Shown: one piece after another, positions 1 to 8,160 of the stretch
Layout of the letters: each line of letters begins with the position of its first letter
How positions within the stretch are numbered: the stretch's first letter is position 1
NCBI RefSeq assembly: GCF_030817535.1
Contig: NZ_JAUSZL010000002.1
Coordinates: 5,766,001 to 5,830,000 of the forward strand
DNA length: 64,000 bases
Direction: 5' to 3'
DNA from: Streptomyces sp. V3I8
GTDB lineage: Bacteria > Actinomycetota > Actinomycetes > Streptomycetales > Streptomycetaceae
Position numbers and translations under genes: made by a program
The notes under the pieces: generated by a model
What the model saw: the letters and a program-made list of their open reading frames with translations, nothing else
Told to the model about the DNA's origin: nothing
Databases searched by the model: none

Positions 1-524
1 ACCAGGTCTTCGCGATCTCCGCGGTGGCCCACATGGGCCTCAAGGAGCTGTCCTTCGCCCTGGCCGAGCTGGTCGCGAAGGCGCGTGCGGCCAAGCCGAA
101 GGAGGAGGCGACCCGGATCGTCATCCGCCCGAAGGCGGTCGACGACGCCGGCTTCACGGTGGTTCCGGAGGAGGACGGGCTGTACCGCGTACGGGGCGAG
201 AAGCCGGAGCGGTGGGTCCGCCAGACCGACTTCAGCAACGACGAGGCCGTCGGGTACCTCGCCGACCGGCTCGCCCGTCTCGGGGTCGAGGACTCGCTGA
301 TGAAGGCGGGGGCGCGGTCGGGCGACGGCGTCGCGATCGGTCCCGAGGAGAATGCGGTCGTCTTCGACTGGGAGCCGACCGTGATGGCCGGGGCCGAGAT
401 GCTCGGGCGCCGTGGTGAGGACCACCGCTTCGACGCGCCGCGCCCCGCTTCGCAGCGGCGTCGCGACAAGCAGGCGGAGCGGGACGAGTCGGACGAGGAG
501 TTCGACGAGTTCAACCCGTTCTGA
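1..524 (+). CDS. obg: Obg/CgtA GTPase, C-terminal part (5' end outside window)
   Basis: This is the 3' end of the ribosome-associated GTPase Obg; the reading frame enters at base 3 and is open from the window edge. The first residues (QVFAISAVAHMGLKEL) fit the end of the G domain (G5 motif region, SA-x). They are followed by the Obg C-terminal OCT domain at roughly residues 45-125 of the fragment (YRVRGEKPERWVRQTDF, AVGYLADRLARLGVE, ENAVVFDWEPT). A charged, Asp/Glu-rich tail ends DEFNPF. Obg acts in late 50S assembly and, in Streptomyces, in control of aerial development by GTP level (established for the family). In streptomycetes obg is followed closely by the proline genes, as here. The glycine-rich Obg fold and P-loop are outside the window, so only the C-terminus is verified. 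Confidence 0.95.
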   Translation, partial: QVFAISAVAHMGLKELSFALAELVAKARAAKPKEEATRIVIRPKAVDDAGFTVVPEEDGLYRVRGEKPERWVRQTDFSNDEAVGYLADRLARLGVEDSLMKAGARSGDGVAIGPEENAVVFDWEPTVMAGAEMLGRRGEDHRFDAPRPASQRRRDKQAERDESDEEFDEFNPF

Positions 525-575
525 CGGCCACCGTCCCGGGCCGCGGGAATCCACCGCGGCTCCGGCGGGGGCCCG

Positions 576-612
576 TCGCGCGGTTCCCCGCGCCCCTTCG
601 GGGACGCGGGGA
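576..612. repeat. Dispersed GC-rich intergenic hairpin repeat, copy 1
   Basis: The segment begins TCGCGCGGTTCCCCGCG and folds into CCCCGCGCCCC (586-596) / GGGG-a-CGCGGGG (600-611) with a TTC loop. It lies between the convergent obg and ABC-permease genes, so it could serve as a bidirectional terminator. Four more copies in the window (4242, 47249, 57283, 59643) share the core CGCGNAGTTCCCCGCGCCCC or its complement. Confidence 0.6.
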
Positions 613-639
613 GGCCGCCGGTGCGGTGGGGCACGGTGC

Positions 640-1425
640 TCACTCGGGGTCCTGGCCGAACCGGGCCCTGGACCAGCGGTGGCCGAGGAGCGTCAGGGCG
701 AGGCACCAGGCCAGGGCGATCCAGCCGTTGTTGCCGATCCCGGTGCCGAGGAGAAGTCCGCGCAGCGTCTCGATGGCGGGGGTGAAGGGCTGGTACTCGG
801 CGATCGGCCGGAACCAGCCCGGCATCGAACCGAGCGGGACGAAGGCGCTGGAGACGAGCGGCAGCAGGATCAGCGGCATGGCGTTGTTGCTGGCCGCCTC
901 GGCGTTGGGGCTGCTCAGGCCCATGCCGACCGCGATCCAGGTGAAGGCGAGGGCGACCAGTACGAGCAGCCCGAACGCCGCGAGCCATTCCAGGACGCCG
1001 GCACCGGTGGAGCGGAAACCCATGGCGACGCCCACCGCGCCGACCAGGACGACGCTGCCGACGGTCCGCAGGACGCTGCCCACGACATGGCCGAGCAGGA
1101 TCGAGCTGCGGTGGATGGCCATGGTGCGGAAGCGGGCGATGATGCCCTCGTTCATGTCGGTGGAGACCGAGACGGCGGTGCCGATGACGGTGGAGCCGAT
1201 GGTCATCAGCAGGATGCCGGGCACGAGGTACGCGATGTAGGCGGAGCGGTCGCCGCCGCCGATGCCCGCGCTCATGGTGTCGCCGAATATGTAGACGAAC
1301 AGCAGGAGCAGCATCACCGGCGTGAGCAGCAGGTTCAGGGTGAGCGACGGGTAGCGGCGGGCGTGCAGGAGGTTGCGGCGCAGCATCGTGGAGGAGTCGC
1401 GCACGGCCAGGGGCAGGGAACTCAT
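640..1425 (-). CDS. ABC-2 type transporter permease (DrrB-like)
   Basis: A 261-residue membrane protein of the ABC-2 family, the usual partner of DrrA-type ATPases in drug or lipid export. It begins MSSLPLAVRDSSTMLRRNLL, with a cytoplasmic helix of the type seen before the first membrane span. About six hydrophobic segments follow, including LTLNLLLTPVMLLLLFVYIF, AYLVPGILLMTIGSTVIGTA, VLEWLAAFGLLVLVALAF and NAMPLILLPLVSSAFVPLGS. The start is fixed by an ATGA overlap with the upstream ATPase gene: the ATPase stop shares bases with this ATG at 1425. A longer in-frame extension into the ATPase gene is not credible. The substrate cannot be inferred. Confidence 0.9.
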   Translation of the reverse strand: MSSLPLAVRDSSTMLRRNLLHARRYPSLTLNLLLTPVMLLLLFVYIFGDTMSAGIGGGDRSAYIAYLVPGILLMTIGSTVIGTAVSVSTDMNEGIIARFRTMAIHRSSILLGHVVGSVLRTVGSVVLVGAVGVAMGFRSTGAGVLEWLAAFGLLVLVALAFTWIAVGMGLSSPNAEAASNNAMPLILLPLVSSAFVPLGSMPGWFRPIAEYQPFTPAIETLRGLLLGTGIGNNGWIALAWCLALTLLGHRWSRARFGQDPE

Positions 1426-2444
1426 CGGACGGTCTCCTCGGACTTGTTCGGCTGGGCGGACGCGGTGGACGCGGTGGACGCGGCGGACCTGGTGGCCGCG
1501 GTGGACCGGGCCGGTACGGAGGTGGCGGTGAGGGCGAAGAAGACGTCGTCGAGGTCCGGGGTGTGCACGGTGAGCTCGTCGGCCTCGATGCCGGCCGTGT
1601 CCAGCCGGTCGAGGATCGAGCGCAGGTCGCGCTGACCGCCGTCGCTGGGGAGCTGCAGGGCCAGCGCCTCGTCGTCCCGCGTCACCTCGTGCAGCGCGGA
1701 GGCGGCCGACCGGTACGCGGCCGGATCGGTGAAGCGCAGCCGTACGTGCCCGCCGGGGACGAGCCGCTTCAGCTCCCCGGCCGTGCCCTCGGCGGCGATC
1801 CTGCCGTCGTGGAGCACGGCGATGCGGTCGGCGAGTTCGTCGGCCTCCTCCAGGTACTGGGTGGTGAGGAAGACCGTCACCCCGTCGGTGACGAGTTCGC
1901 GGATGATGCCCCACATGGTGTGACGGCTGCGGGGGTCCAGGCCGGTGGTCGGTTCGTCGAGGAAGATGATCCGCGGGCCGCCGACCAGGGTCATGGCGAT
2001 GTCGAGGCGTCGTCTCATGCCGCCGGAGTAGGTGGAGGCGGGTTTCTGCGCGGCCCCGGTGAGGTCGAAGCGTTCGAGGAGCCCGGCGGCGACGCGTCGC
2101 CCCTCGGTCTTGGGCAGGTGATGCAGGTCGGCCATGAGGAGCATGTTCTCCTCGCCGGTGATCAGCCCGTCGACGGCGGAGAACTGGCCTGTGACACCGA
2201 TCGCCGCGCGGGCGGCCTGTGCGCGGGTGGCGAGGTCGTGGCCGCCGACGTGGATCCGTCCGGAGTCCGGGTCGGGCGACACGAGGGTGGAGAGGATCTT
2301 GACAACGGTGGTCTTGCCGGCGCCGTTCGGGCCGAGCAGGGAGAAGACCGTGCCTTCGGGGACGGCCAGGTCGATGCCGTCGAGGACGGTCCTGTCGCCG
2401 TAGGACTTGCGCAGTCCGTACGCCGCGACGGCCAGGTCGGTCAT
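1422..2444 (-). CDS. ABC transporter ATP-binding protein, daunorubicin-resistance (DrrA) type
   Basis: A 340-residue ATPase. Walker A is GPNGAGKTT (about residues 38-46), the Q-loop lies around QFSAVDGLITG, the signature is YSGGMRRRLDIAM, Walker B is RIIFLDEPTTGLDP, and the H-loop is represented by LTTQYLEEADELADR. GMRRRLD and TTQYLEEAD are typical of the DrrA export subfamily, which has a C-terminal extension of about 100 residues, present here. The gene lies between the DUF4097 gene (103 bases upstream) and the permease (4-base overlap) and is presumably cotranscribed with both. The C-terminus carries a low-complexity Ala/Ser/Thr stretch (AATRSAASTASTAS) encoded by GTGGACGCG-like repeats around 1460-1500. 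The exported compound is unknown. Confidence 0.92.
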   Translation of the reverse strand: MTDLAVAAYGLRKSYGDRTVLDGIDLAVPEGTVFSLLGPNGAGKTTVVKILSTLVSPDPDSGRIHVGGHDLATRAQAARAAIGVTGQFSAVDGLITGEENMLLMADLHHLPKTEGRRVAAGLLERFDLTGAAQKPASTYSGGMRRRLDIAMTLVGGPRIIFLDEPTTGLDPRSRHTMWGIIRELVTDGVTVFLTTQYLEEADELADRIAVLHDGRIAAEGTAGELKRLVPGGHVRLRFTDPAAYRSAASALHEVTRDDEALALQLPSDGGQRDLRSILDRLDTAGIEADELTVHTPDLDDVFFALTATSVPARSTAATRSAASTASTASAQPNKSEETVR

Positions 2445-2547
2445 GAGGGGAGCTCCTTCTGGGGGCGATGGGTTCCGGGCGTTACGGGCTACGGGGATGC
2501 AGGGCTGCGGGGACGCGGGGCTGCGGGGCTTGGGAGGGTGCGGGGCC

Positions 2548-3216
2548 TCAGAGGCTGTGGGCGGTGATGTCGCCCTGCGCGGTGGTCGCCCTGATGGTCA
2601 GGACGGCGGCCCCGTCGGCGTTCTTCAGCGAGTTGTCGATCCGGCCGTGGCCGGTGCCGGCGTCCAGGGCGGCGCAGACCCCGTGGGCGGCGCCGACGGT
2701 GATGCTGCCCTGCCGGGTGTCGAGCGTGAGCGCGCCGCGTACGGCTTCGGCGATGCGCACGTCGCCCCGCTGGGTGCTGATCTCGGCGGGGCCGTTCAGC
2801 CGGCCGACCGTGATGTCGGCGTCGAGGCCGGTGAGGCGGGCGCTCGCGGCCTCGTCGAGCTTGACCGAACCGTGGCCGCCGTCGAAGGCGACCTCGCCGA
2901 GCCGTCCCACACCGCGGAACTCCGCGGCGGCGGCCTTCGCCTGCACACGGGAGTCCACGGGCAGCTGGACGGTGACCTCGACGGAGCCGGAGGCGCCGAC
3001 GAGTCGGCTCGTCGCTTCCGGGGTCCTGATCCGCAGGACGCCGTCGGCGTAGGTGACCTCGGTCCGTTCGGCCGTCCCCACGTCACGGCTCCTGGCGGGG
3101 TCGGCCGGCCTGACCTCGACGGTGGTGTCGGTGCGGTCGGCGGCGATGATCTGGATGCGTCCCGCGGGGATGTCGAGGACGGCCCGGACGGGGGCGGGGG
3201 TGTCGAACTTCTGCAC
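2548..3216 (-). CDS. DUF4097 family beta-strand repeat protein
   Basis: A 222-residue protein starting VQKFDTPAPVRAVLDIPAGR. It has repeated short beta-strand units (IQIIAADRTDTTVEVRPA, ADITVGRLNGPAEISTQRGD, GALTLDTRQGSITVGAAHG), characteristic of the DUF4097/adhesin-like beta-helix family. No signal peptide or membrane span is visible. GTG at 3216 is chosen because GGAGAAGGAG sits just upstream; an ATG 72 bases further upstream lacks this context and lies in the promoter region. In Streptomyces such proteins are often encoded next to ABC-2 exporters, as here, but their function is not established. It is the first gene of the leftward operon and faces the divergent regulator at 3499. Confidence 0.8.
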   Translation of the reverse strand: MQKFDTPAPVRAVLDIPAGRIQIIAADRTDTTVEVRPADPARSRDVGTAERTEVTYADGVLRIRTPEATSRLVGASGSVEVTVQLPVDSRVQAKAAAAEFRGVGRLGEVAFDGGHGSVKLDEAASARLTGLDADITVGRLNGPAEISTQRGDVRIAEAVRGALTLDTRQGSITVGAAHGVCAALDAGTGHGRIDNSLKNADGAAVLTIRATTAQGDITAHSL

Positions 3217-3299
3217 GGCGTACTCCTTCTCCGGTGGCGCGGACCCCTTCGGCCCGCTGTTTCCGATGAAGGAAAAGCTACGTTGCATTCACAGTGCTG

Positions 3300-3315
3300 G
3301 CAACGAACTTGTTGC
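3300..3315. promoter_or_regulatory. Inverted repeat GCAAC-n6-GTTGC, candidate operator
   Basis: GCAAC (3300-3304) and GTTGC (3311-3315) form a perfect inverted repeat in the AT-richer gap between the DUF4097 operon and the divergent regulator. Related half-sites occur at about 3282 (GTTGCAT), 3355 (ATGCAAT) and 3375 (ATGCAAC). They probably bind the neighbouring MarR-like regulator; this is an inference. Confidence 0.45.
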
Positions 3316-3384
3316 GTCACAAATTAATCACCGCAGCTAGACGCCGGTATATTGATGCAATGGCTTCACGCTAAATGCAACGCC

Positions 3385-3408
3385 CTCATTGCGGATTGTT
3401 GCAATGAG
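3385..3408. promoter_or_regulatory. Inverted repeat CTCATTGC-n8-GCAATGAG, candidate operator
   Basis: A perfect 8-base inverted repeat with an 8-base spacer, about 90 bases upstream of the regulator start at 3499. It shares the TTGC/GCAA core with the repeat at 3300-3315 and with single half-sites between them, so the gap looks like a multi-site operator for divergent control and autoregulation. Confidence 0.5.
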
Positions 3409-3498
3409 TTGAGGGTGAACGCTATGGTCGGAGCGTCGGCCGCCACCGGGCCGACACCGGGACACCACGGGCCGCCGCAGGCCATGAAGGAGACCGCG

Positions 3499-4227
3499 AT
3501 GCCGGGAGGCAGGCTCACCCAGCAGGAACGCCGCCAGATCGCGCTGGGACTGGCCGACGGGCTCGCCTACGCCGAGATCGCCCGCCGTCTGGGGCGGCCG
3601 ACCTCGACGATCACGCGCGAGGTGACGCGCAACGGCGGCCCGGCCGGGTACCGCGCCGAAGCGGCCCACCGCGCGACCGAACACCGGGCCCATCGCCGCA
3701 GGACGGCCGCGTCCCCGGATCCGCGGACGCCTCCGCAGCCCTACGGGCGCGACGCCGACGCGGTGCGGGTGTACGAGGAGGTGTTCACCACCGTCATCAT
3801 CGCGTCGGGCATGCCGACGATGATGGCCAGGGTGATGGCCTGTCTGATCCTCACCGACACCGGCAGCCTCACCGCCGCCGAACTCGTCCAGCGGCTCCAG
3901 GTCAGTCCGGCGGCCGTCTCCAAGGCGATCGCGTTCCTCGAGAGCCAGGGGTTCGTGCGCCGGGAGCGGGGTGAGGGGCGGCGTGAGCGTTATGTCGTCG
4001 ACGACGACGTGTACTACCGGGCCATGATGGCCAGCGCCCGTTCCATCACGCAGGTCGTCGACACCGCGCGCGAGGGCGTCGGGGTCCTCGGCGCCGGTAC
4101 GCCCGCGGCCACCCGGCTGGAGAACATCGCCCGCTTCCTCGGCTTCGTCGCCGAGAGCACGGCCCGCGCGGCGGAGCAGGCCCGCGACATCCTCCACACC
4201 AAGCCGAGGCCGACGCCGACACCCTGA
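3499..4227 (+). CDS. MarR/GbsR-like regulator with an N-terminal IS30-type helix-turn-helix
   Basis: A 242-residue putative repressor. Residues about 4-60 (GGRLTQQERRQIALGLADG, AEIARRLGRPTSTITREV, ending YRAEAAHRAT) match the HTH of IS30-type transposases. Residues about 85-165 form a winged helix of the GbsR/MarR kind (LTAAELVQRLQVSPAAVSKA, FLESQGFVRRERGEGRRERY). A helical C-terminus probably mediates dimerisation. ATG 3499 is chosen because AAGGAG lies 6 bases upstream; ATG 3484 is an alternative. It is divergent from the DUF4097-ABC operon and faces the inverted repeats, so it most likely represses that exporter and itself in response to a ligand. No catalytic DDE region is present, so this is not a transposase fragment. 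Confidence 0.82.
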   Translation: MPGGRLTQQERRQIALGLADGLAYAEIARRLGRPTSTITREVTRNGGPAGYRAEAAHRATEHRAHRRRTAASPDPRTPPQPYGRDADAVRVYEEVFTTVIIASGMPTMMARVMACLILTDTGSLTAAELVQRLQVSPAAVSKAIAFLESQGFVRRERGEGRRERYVVDDDVYYRAMMASARSITQVVDTAREGVGVLGAGTPAATRLENIARFLGFVAESTARAAEQARDILHTKPRPTPTP

Positions 4228-4241
4228 GGCGCGTACGTACG

Positions 4242-4277
4242 CCGCGCCCCTGAAGGGGCGCGGGGAACTGCGCGATC
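4242..4277. repeat. Dispersed GC-rich intergenic hairpin repeat, copy 2 (inverted)
   Basis: CGCGCCCC (4243-4250), loop TGAA, GGGGCGCG (4255-4262), then GGGAACTGCGCGA. This is the complement-orientation copy of the repeat at 576. It lies between convergent genes, downstream of the regulator, and may terminate it. A GCGTACGTACGC palindrome abuts it at 4231-4242. Confidence 0.6.
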
Positions 4278-4324
4278 GGCCCCCACCGGGCCGCAGCCGG
4301 ACACGCGCCCGCAAAAAGCGAAAA

Positions 4325-4358
4325 GGTGAGGGCCCGGGAGTGTTCCCGGGCCCTCACC
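4325..4358 (-). terminator. Strong intrinsic terminator of the 4385-6469 gene
   Basis: A perfect 15-base stem GGTGAGGGCCCGGGA / TCCCGGGCCCTCACC with a 4-base loop. Read leftwards, the stem is followed by TTTTCGCTTTTTG, so it fits a terminator for the minus-strand gene ending at 4385. Confidence 0.85.
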
Positions 4359-4384
4359 GGCAAGTCGCTCGCCGCGCGGCAGCG

Positions 4385-6469
4385 CTACGCGCTGACCGCG
4401 TCCTCCGCCTCGCTGGGATCCTGCGCGGCCTCCTCGGCCGCGTCCTCCGCCGCCGACCGCGGTGAGGGAATCTCGGCCGCGAGCCGGGACTCCATCCGCC
4501 CCCGGCGCTCGTCGGCCGCCGTGCACAGCGCCTCGATCGCCGCGTTGAAGCGGACCATCGACGGCGGGTCGGACGGACCGAGCAGGTGTTCCTTCAGCGC
4601 GGCACGGGCGGCGGTGAACAGGTCCTTCTCAGGGCGGCGCACCGACTCCAGCAGTGCCGCGACCCCCTCCGCGCCGGGCGTGAGCACCACGCCGGCGGAC
4701 ACCGTCGGGAACCCCGTGCGGAACGCCGCCTCGGACATCCCCGAGGTGTTGGCCACCGCGTACGGCTTCTCGCTCGACAGCCAGTCGGAGACGACCGAGG
4801 AGACATCGCTGACCAGCAGGTCCGCCTGGTTGAAGCAGGCGAAGATGGCCGGCCGCGCCTCCGTGACGATCTGGTGCTCCCACTCCGGGAAGGACGCCCA
4901 GTACGCCTTCTCCCAGGCCAGCGTGGCCTCGGCGATGGCGGCCTCGCGGTCGTCCCGGGGCGCGCCCTGGAGCAGCATCCGCTCCATCTCGTCGGCGCTC
5001 TTACGGAAGTGGGTGGAGGTCAGCTTGTCCAGCTCGGCGGTACGGCGCGCCAGTTCGGCGGCCGCACCGGCGGCCGGCCGGGCCCCCGACCGCTTGGCGG
5101 CGGCCTCGCGGATCATCGCCTTGATGCGCTCGTTCGCGGCGCCCGCGCGCGGGTCGACGGAACCGGTCATGGGGTGCGGCTTGTAGAGGAGCCGCACACC
5201 GTCGTCGGCCAGCAGCTGCCGCACGATGTTCTCGCCGGCCAGCACCACCGACGTGTTGCCGGGGTTGCCGTCCCAGCCCTCCCAGGTGGGGGCGTACAGC
5301 ACGTTCGTGAACGCGCCCGTCGGCGCTCCCGAGTACGGGCGGATCGGCGCGAGCTGCGGGCGGCCGACCTCCACGATGTCCTTGTCCTCGACGCCGACCT
5401 CGGCCAGCGCGTACCGCTCGCGGGCCGCGGGACCGGCCACCCACACCTGGTCGTACGCCTTCGCGTACGGGTTGCAGGAGGACAGCTTGTCGCTCTCGCC
5501 GTGGTTGATGAAGGCGTGCTTGACCGTGGGGATGCGCAGGACCTGCGAGGTCTTCGCGGCGTTCGCCGGGTGCAGCATCATCTTCAGCGTCGAGTTCTCC
5601 AGCGAGAACATCGTCGCGACCTTCGGGAAGCAGATGACCGGCACGTCGGTGGCGTCGATCTTCTGCACCATGAACCGCTCGCGCAGCACGATCAGCGGCT
5701 TCGCGTCGACGGCGGAGACCGTGGAGAGCCACATGTTCGCCTGGTACGCGGAGGTCGTGCCGCCGGAGAAGTACATGGCCACGGTCGGCCGGTAGTCGGC
5801 CAGCCACGCGTCCAGCCACTCCATGACCTGCTGCTCGCCCAGGGCGCGCTTCTTCGGCAGCAGCCAGGTGGCGAGGTACGCCGTGCCGCCGCCGATCAGC
5901 ACGAGGCCGATCCCGAGGCCGACGGCGCCGAACAGGGCGTCCTCGGTGGCCGCGGTGACCATCAGGCCCACCGTGGTCGGCACGGAGAAGCTGAGCAGCC
6001 GGTGGCCGGGGCGGCGGGCCAGTATGCGCGGCGGCGCGGCGCTCAGGCGCAGCGCGGACGCGTCGATGTTCCGGGTGACGATCGGCAGCGTGCGGGTGCG
6101 GCGGACCATGACGGCGGCGGCCTGGCAGGCGAAGTGCAGGGCGTAGAAGACGCAGAGCCCGACCATCAGCGGTGCCTGCTCGTGCGTCGGGCTGATCCCG
6201 TCGATCCGCAGGAGCCCCACCAGGATGATCATGTCGCGCAGCAGCTGCCGGACCGTGGCGTCGAAGCGGACCTTGCCGAGCAGCGAGAGCAGCCCGGGGT
6301 CCCGGTACTGCAGCAGCACGTCGAGGGCCAGGCCCGCGGCGCTCGCGACGATGAACACCGGGACGTTCGGCAGCAGAGCGGAGACGATCTGAGCCGTGAA
6401 GAGCGCGAACATCGAGAACAGTGCGAACAGTTGCACGATGCGGCGGGTGGCAAGTCCGGCGGAGGGCAC
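4385..6469 (-). CDS. Membrane-anchored CDP-glycerol glycerophosphotransferase-like protein (TagF/TagB family)
   Basis: A 694-residue protein. Residues 1 to about 205 contain hydrophobic segments (LFALFSMFALFTAQIVSALL, VFIVASAAGLALDVLL, APLMVGLCVFYALHFACQAA, FGAVGLGIGLVLIGGGTAYL). The rest has hallmarks of CDP-glycerol glycerophosphotransferases: HAFINHGESDK, NVLYAPTWEGW, LLYKPHPMTGS and DLLVSDVSSVVSDWL. The family polymerises or primes teichoic-acid-type phosphopolyol chains at the membrane. The GTG at 6469 has AGGAG 8 bases upstream. From memory the S. coelicolor counterpart (SCO2584) was linked to spore-wall glycopolymer work. The gene stands alone between the regulator and proB. The exact donor and acceptor cannot be read from sequence. 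Confidence 0.85.
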   Translation of the reverse strand: MPSAGLATRRIVQLFALFSMFALFTAQIVSALLPNVPVFIVASAAGLALDVLLQYRDPGLLSLLGKVRFDATVRQLLRDMIILVGLLRIDGISPTHEQAPLMVGLCVFYALHFACQAAAVMVRRTRTLPIVTRNIDASALRLSAAPPRILARRPGHRLLSFSVPTTVGLMVTAATEDALFGAVGLGIGLVLIGGGTAYLATWLLPKKRALGEQQVMEWLDAWLADYRPTVAMYFSGGTTSAYQANMWLSTVSAVDAKPLIVLRERFMVQKIDATDVPVICFPKVATMFSLENSTLKMMLHPANAAKTSQVLRIPTVKHAFINHGESDKLSSCNPYAKAYDQVWVAGPAARERYALAEVGVEDKDIVEVGRPQLAPIRPYSGAPTGAFTNVLYAPTWEGWDGNPGNTSVVLAGENIVRQLLADDGVRLLYKPHPMTGSVDPRAGAANERIKAMIREAAAKRSGARPAAGAAAELARRTAELDKLTSTHFRKSADEMERMLLQGAPRDDREAAIAEATLAWEKAYWASFPEWEHQIVTEARPAIFACFNQADLLVSDVSSVVSDWLSSEKPYAVANTSGMSEAAFRTGFPTVSAGVVLTPGAEGVAALLESVRRPEKDLFTAARAALKEHLLGPSDPPSMVRFNAAIEALCTAADERRGRMESRLAAEIPSPRSAAEDAAEEAAQDPSEAEDAVSA

Positions 6470-6786
6470 GGAATGGGCTCCTGCGAGGGATGCGGCGGAT
6501 GGGGGGAAGCGCGGAGGTCGGACCTCGCCGTACCTCCCTGGAGGCTCGTACGGAAGAGGCCGATCCCTGACCGTATGACTTCTGCGGGCCGCCTAGCAAT
6601 CTTGCGTGAGAACTATCACCGGATTTGGGTTTAAAACGACGAAAGCCCGTACGGCCCCTCTTCCGTTCTCCATGGATCCGCCACTGCGCGTCCACGCCGC
6701 GTCCGCCACTCGGAACGCGAAGGCGGCGACCACCCACCGTCACGTAGATTGCACGGACCGGGCAGGTCGGAACATAGGGGTACAGC
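6470..6786. promoter_or_regulatory. Divergent intergenic region between the glycerophosphotransferase and proB
   Basis: A 317-base gap without a credible gene. It contains an AT-richer core at about 6597-6640 (AGCAATCTTGCGTGAGAACT, GGGTTTAAAACGACG), unlike the surrounding coding DNA and likely to hold promoters. For proB, TTGCAC (6749-6754) lies 18 bases before CATAGG (6773-6778), a weak promoter-like pair, and AGGGG (6776-6780) sits 6 bases before the GTG. No riboswitch-like structure was recognised. Confidence 0.4.
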
Positions 6787-7917
6787 GTGTCAGGGGCAAG
6801 CAGGCAAGCCGTGGTGGAAGCCCGCAGGATCGTCGTCAAGGTGGGTTCCTCGTCCCTGACCACCGCGTCCGGCGGCCTCGACGCCGACCGGGTGGACGCC
6901 CTCGTCGACGTGCTGGCCAAGAGCCGCGGCAAGGGCGCGCACGAGGTCGTCCTCGTCTCGTCCGGCGCCATCGCCGCCGGCCTCGCCCCGCTGGGCCTGC
7001 GCCGCCGCCCCAAGGACCTCGCCCGCCAGCAGGCCGCCGCCAGCGTCGGCCAGGGACTCCTCGTCGCCCGCTACACCGCCTCCTTCGCCCGCTACGGCAT
7101 CCGCGTCGGCCAGGTGCTGCTCACCTCGGACGACATGAGCCGCCGCGCCCACCACCGCAACGCCTCGCGCACCCTCGACAAGCTCCTCGCGATGGGCGCC
7201 CTGCCGGTCGTCAACGAGAACGACACCGTCGCCACGGACGAGATCCGCTTCGGCGACAACGACCGCCTCGCGGCCCTCGTCGCCCATCTCGTCCGCGCGG
7301 ACCTGCTGGTGCTCCTCTCCGACGTGGACGGCGTCTACGACGGCGACCCCGGCAGGCCCGGCACCTCGCGGATAGCGGACGTGCACACCCCGGCCGACCT
7401 CGCCCACGTCGACATCGGCAGCGCGGGCCGGGCGGGTGTCGGTACCGGCGGCATGGTCACCAAGGTCGAGGCGGCCCGGATCGCGGCCGCGGCCGGCATC
7501 CCGGTGGTGCTCACGAGCGCGGTGCACGCCGCGGACGCCCTCGCGGGGCGCGACACCGGCACGTACTTCCACGCCACCGGCCGCCGCTCCGCCGACCGCC
7601 TGCTGTGGCTCCAGCACGCGTCCACCCCGCAGGGCGCCCTCGTCCTGGACGACGGCGCGGTGCGCGCGGTCGTCGAGCGCCGTACGTCCCTGCTGCCGGC
7701 CGGCATCGCCGCCGTCGAGGGCGAGTTCGGCGCGGGCGACCCCGTCGAACTGCGGGACGCTACGGGGCGGGCGGTCGCCCGGGGCCTGGTCAACTTCGAC
7801 GCCAAGGAGATCCCCCAGCTGATCGGGCGCTCCACGCACGAACTGGCCCGCGAACTGGGCCCCGCGTACGAACGCGAGGTCGTCCACCGCGACGACCTGG
7901 TGCTGCTGCACCCATGA
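6787..7917 (+). CDS. proB: Glutamate 5-kinase
   Basis: A 376-residue enzyme catalysing ATP + L-glutamate to L-glutamyl 5-phosphate, the first step of proline synthesis in the cytoplasm. The amino-acid-kinase domain covers residues about 10-260: IVVKVGSSSLT, VLVSSGAIAAGL, QQAAASVGQGLL, ALPVVNENDTVAT, FGDNDRLAALVA and GVGTGGMVTKVEAA. The C-terminal PUA domain (about 280-365; GALVLDDGAVRAVVERRTSL, ARGLVNFDAKEIPQLIGRST) shows the full-length feedback-inhibited type. The GTG at 6787 is preceded by AGGGG. It is followed by the small gene at 8161 and then proA. Length and motifs are fully normal. Confidence 0.97.
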   Translation: MSGASRQAVVEARRIVVKVGSSSLTTASGGLDADRVDALVDVLAKSRGKGAHEVVLVSSGAIAAGLAPLGLRRRPKDLARQQAAASVGQGLLVARYTASFARYGIRVGQVLLTSDDMSRRAHHRNASRTLDKLLAMGALPVVNENDTVATDEIRFGDNDRLAALVAHLVRADLLVLLSDVDGVYDGDPGRPGTSRIADVHTPADLAHVDIGSAGRAGVGTGGMVTKVEAARIAAAAGIPVVLTSAVHAADALAGRDTGTYFHATGRRSADRLLWLQHASTPQGALVLDDGAVRAVVERRTSLLPAGIAAVEGEFGAGDPVELRDATGRAVARGLVNFDAKEIPQLIGRSTHELARELGPAYEREVVHRDDLVLLHP

Positions 7918-8160
7918 GGCGCGCGGGCGCCCACGCCGGCGTACGCCCGGTGGTGCGCCTGTGCCGGAGGAGCCCTGCCCGGTCACGGCGGTGGCCGGGT
8001 ACCCGAGCCCGGCCGAAAACAGGGCGGAACGCCGGACAAAGCCCCGGTCCGGAGGTGGACCTTCGGTAAAAGTGCCACGCGGCGCCTTCCCACCTGCTCA
8101 ACTTTGTCTCAGGGAGACCCCCCTGAGTCCGAGCGGACCCATTGCGTAAAGGAGGCCGTC

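Noticed and set aside
640..1914. Extended form of the ABC permease starting inside the ATPase gene
   Set aside because: The extra N-terminus is an Arg-rich out-of-frame reading of the ATPase; the ATGA overlap at 1422-1425 gives the natural start.
3499..3680. Possible IS30 transposase remnant
   Set aside because: Only the HTH resembles IS30; the frame continues intact into a winged-helix regulator with good ribosome binding site, and no inverted repeats or DDE domain are present.
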